DNA from: Cyanobium sp. M55B138
GTDB lineage: Bacteria; Cyanobacteriota; Cyanobacteriia; PCC-6307; Cyanobiaceae
Assembly (NCBI GenBank): GCA_018400215.1
Contig: JAGYNF010000023.1
Span: 1 to 12,150, forward strand
Direction of reading: 5' to 3'
Length of the DNA stretch: 12,150 bases
A model generated the notes under the pieces. It was not told the origin of the DNA, made no database searches, and saw nothing but the letters and a program-made list of their open reading frames with translations. A program made the translations under genes and the position numbers. Shown here piece by piece: positions 8,595 to 12,150 of the stretch. Each line of letters opens with the position of its first letter. The stretch's first letter is position 1.

Positions 8595-8883
8595 GGGTGG
8601 GATCGGCAAACACCAACTGCCAGGTGTGCAGCGTCCAGCGCACACACTGCTGGGCAATCAGCGGATCGCCGCGCACCAGCGCCTCGGCGGCGGCCCAGTC
8701 GGCCGCCTCAAACAACAACATGCCACCGGCGCCATCCGTGCCGACCCGGTCGGCCCAGTAGCCGCTGCTGGGCCGGTGGCCAGCCCGCTCCAGCTCCGCT
8801 AACCAGGCCAGGTGTTGGGGCACCACGGCATCAAAGCGGGCCTTGTCGACCACGCCCTCCTCCAATTTCACAAACCAGGGCAT
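8560..8883 (-). CDS. YciI-like (YCII) family protein
   Basis: This 107-residue protein has a ferredoxin-like YCII pattern. MPWFVKLEEG starts the first strand, His24 lies in PQHLAWLAEL, GGMLLFEAADWAAAEAL forms the second beta-alpha unit, and Asp73 in RGDPLIAQQCV is the conserved DP position that lies near the histidine in known folds. A strand (VRWTLHTWQLV) and a short variable tail follow. Family members have no firmly established common reaction; some act as small hydrolase or dehydrochlorinase-like enzymes. The start at 8883 is chosen at MPWFVK; a TTG at 8952 would add 23 residues without family character. No clear Shine-Dalgarno is present. It is divergent from the barrel protein gene across 95 bases. 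Confidence 0.8.
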   Translation of the reverse strand: MPWFVKLEEGVVDKARFDAVVPQHLAWLAELERAGHRPSSGYWADRVGTDGAGGMLLFEAADWAAAEALVRGDPLIAQQCVRWTLHTWQLVFADPTLKSETAAPAPR

Positions 8884-8978
8884 GGCGGGGCCACCGTGGG
8901 GCAGCTCGGGGGGTGCCCATCCACTCTGCTGGCCATTGAGACCAGAATGCAAAGTGGTTCAGCCATTGCGCCGGGGTC

Positions 8979-9857
8979 TTGGGAAGGGTGGGGATTGCAG
9001 CTTCGCTGCCGATCCTGCTCGGGGTGGGGCTGGTGGCCGCCGGCCCGGCCCAAGCCGGCGGAGCGGTGCCGGCCCCGGGTCCCCAACAACGCCCCAGCCA
9101 ACTGCAGCTGCGCTACCCAGCGCTGTGCGAACCCGTGCCGGCAGCAGCCCAGACAGGCGGCAGCAGCCACGACAGTGCCGGCCAGATGTTGCGCCGCGCC
9201 TTTGATGGGCTGGGGGAATGGCAGTGCGGCTGGCAGGTGCCCGAGCCCAACTGGAACCGTTGGGCGCTCACCCTCTGGGGGGGGGCGATGAGTGACGGCG
9301 ACATGGGCGAGAGCTTGCTGTTCAGCCAGGGGATGCGCTCGGAGGCCCTCGGCGGCGTGGGGGTGCAGGGCACGATCTGGAAGCAACGCCGGCTCGGCCT
9401 GATCGTCGATGCCAACCTGATCGGCCACCGGGCCGCGGAGAGGGGCAACACACCCCAGCAGAGCTTTCTGGAGGGCACCATCGGCCTGGGGCTGCGGGTC
9501 TATCCCAACAGCTGGCTCTCGCTCACGGTGGTGGAGGGCCTCTCGCTCTACAGCGAGCGCAGCACCATGGCCATCCAGCGTGGGGGCAATGGCCGCCGGG
9601 CGGTGAACTATCTGGCATTCGAGCTGGATGCGGCGATCGGGCAGCAGCTCTCCCTGGTGGGCCGGCTGCACCACCGCTCCGGCATCTACGGCACGATCGA
9701 CTGCGGCAATGCCTGCGACAACAACGCCTACCTGCTGGGGCTGCGCTATCGCTTCGGTGCCTCCAGCTCCGCCCAGCCAAGCCAGGCCCCACCCCAGGAC
9801 GAGGAGGAGTGGCGCGAACTCGACGCCCCGCTGGAGGAGCCGGCCGGCAACCCCTGA
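8979..9857 (+). CDS. Secreted or outer-membrane beta-barrel-like protein of unknown function
   Basis: From TTG 8979 the product has 292 residues. Residues 5-26 form a hydrophobic signal-peptide core ending AQA before GG (likely cleavage after 26). Residues 93-258 alternate polar and hydrophobic positions like transmembrane beta strands (WALTLWGGA, GLIVDANLIG, LGLRVYPNSW, LSLTVVEGLSLY), and the strand YLLGLRYRF (251-259) ends in Phe as barrels do. GRLHHRSGIYG (228-238), together with an upstream NYLAFELD, recalls a widespread uncharacterised envelope family and loosely resembles PagL-type lipid A deacylases. DCGNAC (Cys242, Cys246) may be a loop disulfide. A proline/acidic tail of about 33 residues follows. 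There is no ATG in frame: GTG 8988 is the alternative, preceded directly by purines. An ATG at 8947 is in another frame, so a start error or frameshift is possible. Confidence 0.7.
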   Translation: MGRVGIAASLPILLGVGLVAAGPAQAGGAVPAPGPQQRPSQLQLRYPALCEPVPAAAQTGGSSHDSAGQMLRRAFDGLGEWQCGWQVPEPNWNRWALTLWGGAMSDGDMGESLLFSQGMRSEALGGVGVQGTIWKQRRLGLIVDANLIGHRAAERGNTPQQSFLEGTIGLGLRVYPNSWLSLTVVEGLSLYSERSTMAIQRGGNGRRAVNYLAFELDAAIGQQLSLVGRLHHRSGIYGTIDCGNACDNNAYLLGLRYRFGASSSAQPSQAPPQDEEEWRELDAPLEEPAGNP

Positions 9858-9880
9858 GACCCGCCCACTGCACCGGGCTA

Positions 9881-9917
9881 TGCGTGTATAGTCATATCAG
9901 TGTTTGCCTGATCGGCC
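9881..9917 (+). promoter_or_regulatory. AT-rich promoter/operator candidate for the sulfur block
   Basis: The bases from 9881 to 9907 are clearly AT-richer than their surroundings. They hold TATAGT (9887-9892), a good -10 hexamer ending 25 bases before the dioxygenase ATG. TATA-GTCA-TATC (9887-9898) is nearly symmetric, and ATCAG (9896-9900) with CTGAT (9908-9912) makes a small inverted repeat. Sulfide-responsive ArsR-type repressors bind AT-rich sites of this general kind, but no regulator gene is present in the window. The promoter reading is reasonable; the operator reading is inference. Confidence 0.4.
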
Positions 9918-11042
9918 ATGGCCGTTGCCCCGGCACCTGTTCTTTCGCTCGCTGCCGCCGCCGGTGGCGGCTCCCTGCTGTTCCGCCAGCTGTTTGACGC
10001 CGACACCGGCACCTTCACCTACCTGCTGGCCGACGTGGCCAGCCACCGGGGGGTGCTGATCGATTCGGTGTTTGAGCAGCACCACCGCGACCTCTCGCTG
10101 ATCCGCGAGCTGGGCGTGGACCTGGTGGCATCGATCGACACCCACGCCCACGCCGACCACGTGACCGGCAGCTGGCTGATGCATGAGGCCACCGGCTGCG
10201 CCATCGGCCTGGCCGCTGCCGTTGGGGCCGACAACGTGACCCAACCGCTGCAGCACGGCGATCGGGTGCACTTCGGCGGCCGCTTGCTGGAGGTGCGCAG
10301 CACCCCGGGCCACACCGACGGCTGCATCAGTTTTGTGCTGGATGACCAGTCGATGGCCTTCAGCGGCGATGCCCTGTTGGTGCGGGGCTGCGGCCGCTGC
10401 GACTTCCAGCAGGGCAATGCCCACACCCTCTGGGCGTCGATCACCCAGCAGCTGTTCACCCTGCCCGACAGCTGCCTGCTCTATCCCGGCCACGACTACA
10501 CCGGCCGCACCGTGACCTCCGTGGCGGAAGAAAAGGCCTACAACGCCCGCATGGGCGGCAATGCCACCGAGCGGGACTTCGTGGGCCACATGGAGGCCAT
10601 GAAGCTCCCCCACCCCCACCGGATCGCCGAGGCACTGCCGGGCAACATGCGCTCCGGCAAGCCACACCAAGCCAAGGCCAGCCCCGCCGATTGGGCGCCG
10701 CTGCAGCGCAGTTATGCGGGCCTGCCGGAGCTGCCACCGGCCTGGGTGGCCGACCACCGCCAGCAGCTCACCGTGCTGGATGTGCGCTCCACGGAAGAGG
10801 TGGAGGGGCCCGACGGCCGGGTGACGGGCAGCCTGCTGATCCCCCTGCCTGAGTTGGAGGGGCGCACCGCCGAGATCCCCGACGACCGGCCCGTGGTGGT
10901 GGTGTGCCATTCCGGCAGCCGCTCGGCCCTGGCCACCCAGCAACTGCTCAAGGCCGGACTGCCCCGGGTGGCCAACCTGCACGGCGGCCTGAGTCGCTGG
11001 TCGGCCGAGGGCTACCCCCTGCAGGGCGTGCCTGAAGCCTGA
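9918..11042 (+). CDS. Persulfide dioxygenase-rhodanese fusion
   Basis: The N-terminal half (about 19-255) is an ETHE1-type metallo-beta-lactamase fold. Such enzymes use one iron and oxygen to oxidise glutathione persulfide to sulfite. Metal motif THAHADH gives His76, His78, Asp80 and His81, with His132 in TPGHTDG, Asp151 in FSGDALL and His192 in YPGHDYTG. The block RGCGRCDFQQG (156-166) matches human ETHE1 apart from Cys161 where that enzyme has Thr164. The C-terminal domain (about 282-370) is a rhodanese with active-site loop CHSGSRS (Cys330) and LHGGLSRW, able to move sulfane sulfur between sulfite/thiosulfate and glutathione. The 374-residue two-domain order is that of bacterial PRF proteins. 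The cytosolic protein begins at ATG 9918 with an alanine-rich lead and no visible ribosome site. A rhodanese and an exporter follow. Confidence 0.92.
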   Translation: MAVAPAPVLSLAAAAGGGSLLFRQLFDADTGTFTYLLADVASHRGVLIDSVFEQHHRDLSLIRELGVDLVASIDTHAHADHVTGSWLMHEATGCAIGLAAAVGADNVTQPLQHGDRVHFGGRLLEVRSTPGHTDGCISFVLDDQSMAFSGDALLVRGCGRCDFQQGNAHTLWASITQQLFTLPDSCLLYPGHDYTGRTVTSVAEEKAYNARMGGNATERDFVGHMEAMKLPHPHRIAEALPGNMRSGKPHQAKASPADWAPLQRSYAGLPELPPAWVADHRQQLTVLDVRSTEEVEGPDGRVTGSLLIPLPELEGRTAEIPDDRPVVVVCHSGSRSALATQQLLKAGLPRVANLHGGLSRWSAEGYPLQGVPEA

Positions 11043-11106
11043 GCAAGCCCACGTTCCAACGATCCTGCCCACCCCTCTCCCCAGCCCCGCTCTCCCCGCA
11101 ACAGCA

Positions 11107-11634
11107 ATGACCTCCACCCTCCCCAAACGCCTCAGCGCCCACGACCTGGCCGACCAACTGACCCAGCAGCGCGTGCAGGTGGTCGATGTGCGCGAGCCGA
11201 TGGAATATGCCGGCGGCCACATTGCCGGCAGCCTCAACGTGCCCCTCTCGCGCATCACCCAGGCCGACCTGCCCCGCGGCCCCCTGGTGCTGGTGTGCCA
11301 CAGCGGCAACCGCAGTGCCCAGGCCCTGACCCAGTTGCTGCAGCACGGCCACCCCCAGCCCCTGGCCGACCTGGAGGGGGGCATCCCCGCCTGGCAGCAG
11401 GCGGGCCTACCGGTGCGCAAGCTCAAGAACGCCCCCCTGCCGCTGATGCGCCAGGTGCAGATCACCGCCGGCTCGCTGGTGCTGCTGGGGCTGATCCTGG
11501 GCACCTGGGTGGCGCCGGGCTGGATCGCCCTCAGTTGGTTTGTGGGAGCTGGCCTGGTGTTCGCCGGGGTGAGCGGCTTCTGCGGCATGGCGCGCCTGCT
11601 GGCGGCGATGCCCTGGAACAGGGTGACCCTTTAA
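11107..11634 (+). CDS. Membrane-anchored rhodanese (rhodanese plus DUF2892)
   Basis: Residues 8-104 form a single rhodanese domain (QVVDVREPMEYAGGHIAGSLN) with active-site loop CHSGNRS, catalytic Cys64, and the closing LEGGIPAWQQAG. Residues 117-156 contain two hydrophobic segments, ending in SGFCGMARLLAAMPWN, the DUF2892 signature seen in E. coli YgaP. The protein (175 residues) should sit in the inner membrane with its sulfurtransferase domain in the cytoplasm, carrying persulfide sulfur. It follows the dioxygenase-rhodanese gene by 64 bases and stops with a TAA that overlaps the ATG of a 14-codon ORF leading to the exporter gene. No clear Shine-Dalgarno was seen before ATG 11107. Substrate is inferred from family and neighbours. 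Confidence 0.9.
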   Translation: MTSTLPKRLSAHDLADQLTQQRVQVVDVREPMEYAGGHIAGSLNVPLSRITQADLPRGPLVLVCHSGNRSAQALTQLLQHGHPQPLADLEGGIPAWQQAGLPVRKLKNAPLPLMRQVQITAGSLVLLGLILGTWVAPGWIALSWFVGAGLVFAGVSGFCGMARLLAAMPWNRVTL

Positions 11635-11678
11635 TGCGAGCCTCCCTGCTGCCACTGACCCTGCCGCACCTGTTGTGA
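11634..11678 (+). CDS. 14-codon bridging ORF (possible coupling peptide)
   Basis: ATG 11634 shares its A with the rhodanese TAA (TAATG), and TGA 11676-11678 shares its A with the ATG of the exporter gene (TGATG). The peptide would be MRASLLPLTLPHLL. Its frame differs from both neighbours. GGGTG at 11621-11625 lies 8 bases ahead, a weak ribosome site, while the exporter ATG has none. The likely role, if translated, is to hand terminating ribosomes on to the exporter start. A chance arrangement is possible. Confidence 0.4.
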   Translation: MRASLLPLTLPHLL

Positions 11679-12150
11679 TGGATCCCGCAAGCCTGGTGCT
11701 ACTGGGCATCGGCGGCAGCCTGATCGGTTTTCTGCTCTCGGTGCTGGGCGCCGGTGGTTCGATCCTGCTGCTGCCCCTGCTGGTGAGTGGCGTTGGCCTG
11801 CCCACCCGCGAGGCGGTGCCGCTCTCGCTGCTGGTGGTGATGCTGCTGGCCCTGGCCAACCTGGGGCCCTACATCCACCGGGGCCAGTTCGCCCCCAGGC
11901 CCGCCCTGATCCTGGGGGTGCCCGCCCTGGCCGGCAGCTGGATCGGCGGCAGCTGGGTGAAGGCGGGCTACGTGCCGGAACCGGTGCAGCTGGGGGTGTT
12001 TGCCGCCGCGGCGCTGGTGGCCTCCTGGCTGCTCAACCGCCGCAGCGCCCCAGCCCAGCAGCAGCATCCCCCCGGCGCCGTCCGCCGTGGCCGGCCCCTG
12101 CTGCTGGCCAGCCAGGGCGTGCTGGTGGGCCTGCTCACCGGCATCGCCGG
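11678..12150 (+). CDS. TauE/SafE-family sulfite/anion exporter, 5' part
   Basis: About 157 residues are visible before the right edge cuts the gene. The first segment with GAGGSILLLPLLVSGVGLPTREAVPLSLL (24-52 region) is the TauE/SafE hallmark. Further membrane segments lie near residues 52-62, 74-93 and 104-119. A second half-repeat begins at about 141 (LLLASQGVLVGLLTGIAG), as expected for this duplicated fold of roughly 250 residues. Family members move sulfite, taurine-derived sulfur anions or sulfonates out of or into the cell. Beside a persulfide dioxygenase, sulfite or thiosulfate export is the sensible guess. ATG 11678 overlaps the stop of the mini-ORF; GTG 11675 directly before it is also in frame. 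No Shine-Dalgarno is visible. Confidence 0.88.
   Translation, partial: MDPASLVLLGIGGSLIGFLLSVLGAGGSILLLPLLVSGVGLPTREAVPLSLLVVMLLALANLGPYIHRGQFAPRPALILGVPALAGSWIGGSWVKAGYVPEPVQLGVFAAAALVASWLLNRRSAPAQQQHPPGAVRRGRPLLLASQGVLVGLLTGIA

Noticed and set aside
8812..9291. 159-residue plus-strand frame including ATG 8947
   Set aside because: It overlaps the antisense of the YciI-like gene and then the barrel gene out of frame. Its Arg/Pro/Cys-rich end looks non-coding. It was kept only as a hint of a possible frameshift at the barrel start.
9897..11588. 563-residue minus-strand open frame
   Set aside because: It is antisense to the dioxygenase-rhodanese and membrane rhodanese genes, with no recognisable motifs.

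Overview
The window looks like chromosome from a high-GC alpha-cyanobacterium of the Synechococcus/Cyanobium type. The clues are the FtsZ sequence and its C-terminal peptide, a paired clpR-clpP locus, a cobalamin-synthesis gene, and an order (ftsQ-ftsZ-panB-hemW-PIN/TRAM-clpR-clpP-ilvC-cbiB) that I recall as typical of picocyanobacteria. Third codon positions are strongly G/C biased. As a result stops are rare on the non-coding strands, and very long spurious frames lie antisense to real genes. No tRNA, rRNA, CRISPR array, transposase or integrase was seen. No gene-free stretch exceeds 300 bases; the longest are about 159 bases (ftsZ-panB) and 134 bases (ftsQ-ftsZ).

Layout. 1-197: the 3' end of ftsQ. 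332-1498: ftsZ, preceded by a short leader ORF with a strong Shine-Dalgarno sequence that overlaps the ftsZ start. 1658-2485: panB (pantothenate and CoA synthesis), tail to tail with hemW (heme chaperone, minus strand). The two coding regions overlap by 122 bp. A divergent gap holding a 9-bp inverted repeat separates hemW from a membrane PIN/TRAM protein (3711-4820). Then come clpR (catalytically dead) and clpP (catalytic triad intact), which should build one mixed Clp protease core, followed by ilvC (branched-chain amino acids) and cbiB/cobD (cobalamin).

From about 8.3 kb the content changes from conserved housekeeping to smaller or accessory genes: an unrecognised 80-residue protein, a YciI-like protein on the minus strand, and a divergent secreted or outer-membrane beta-barrel-like protein of unknown function with no ATG start.

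The last 2.3 kb (9918 to the window end) is a three-gene sulfur block on the plus strand: a persulfide dioxygenase fused to a rhodanese domain, a membrane-anchored rhodanese, and a TauE/SafE-type anion exporter cut by the window edge. Together they suggest oxidation of glutathione persulfide to sulfite or thiosulfate, followed by export. The last two genes are bridged by a 14-codon ORF whose start and stop overlap its neighbours (TAATG and TGATG). An AT-rich island just upstream of the dioxygenase is the likely promoter or operator. The strongest candidates for something new are this sulfur block with its bridging mini-ORF, the ftsZ leader ORF, and the barrel protein.
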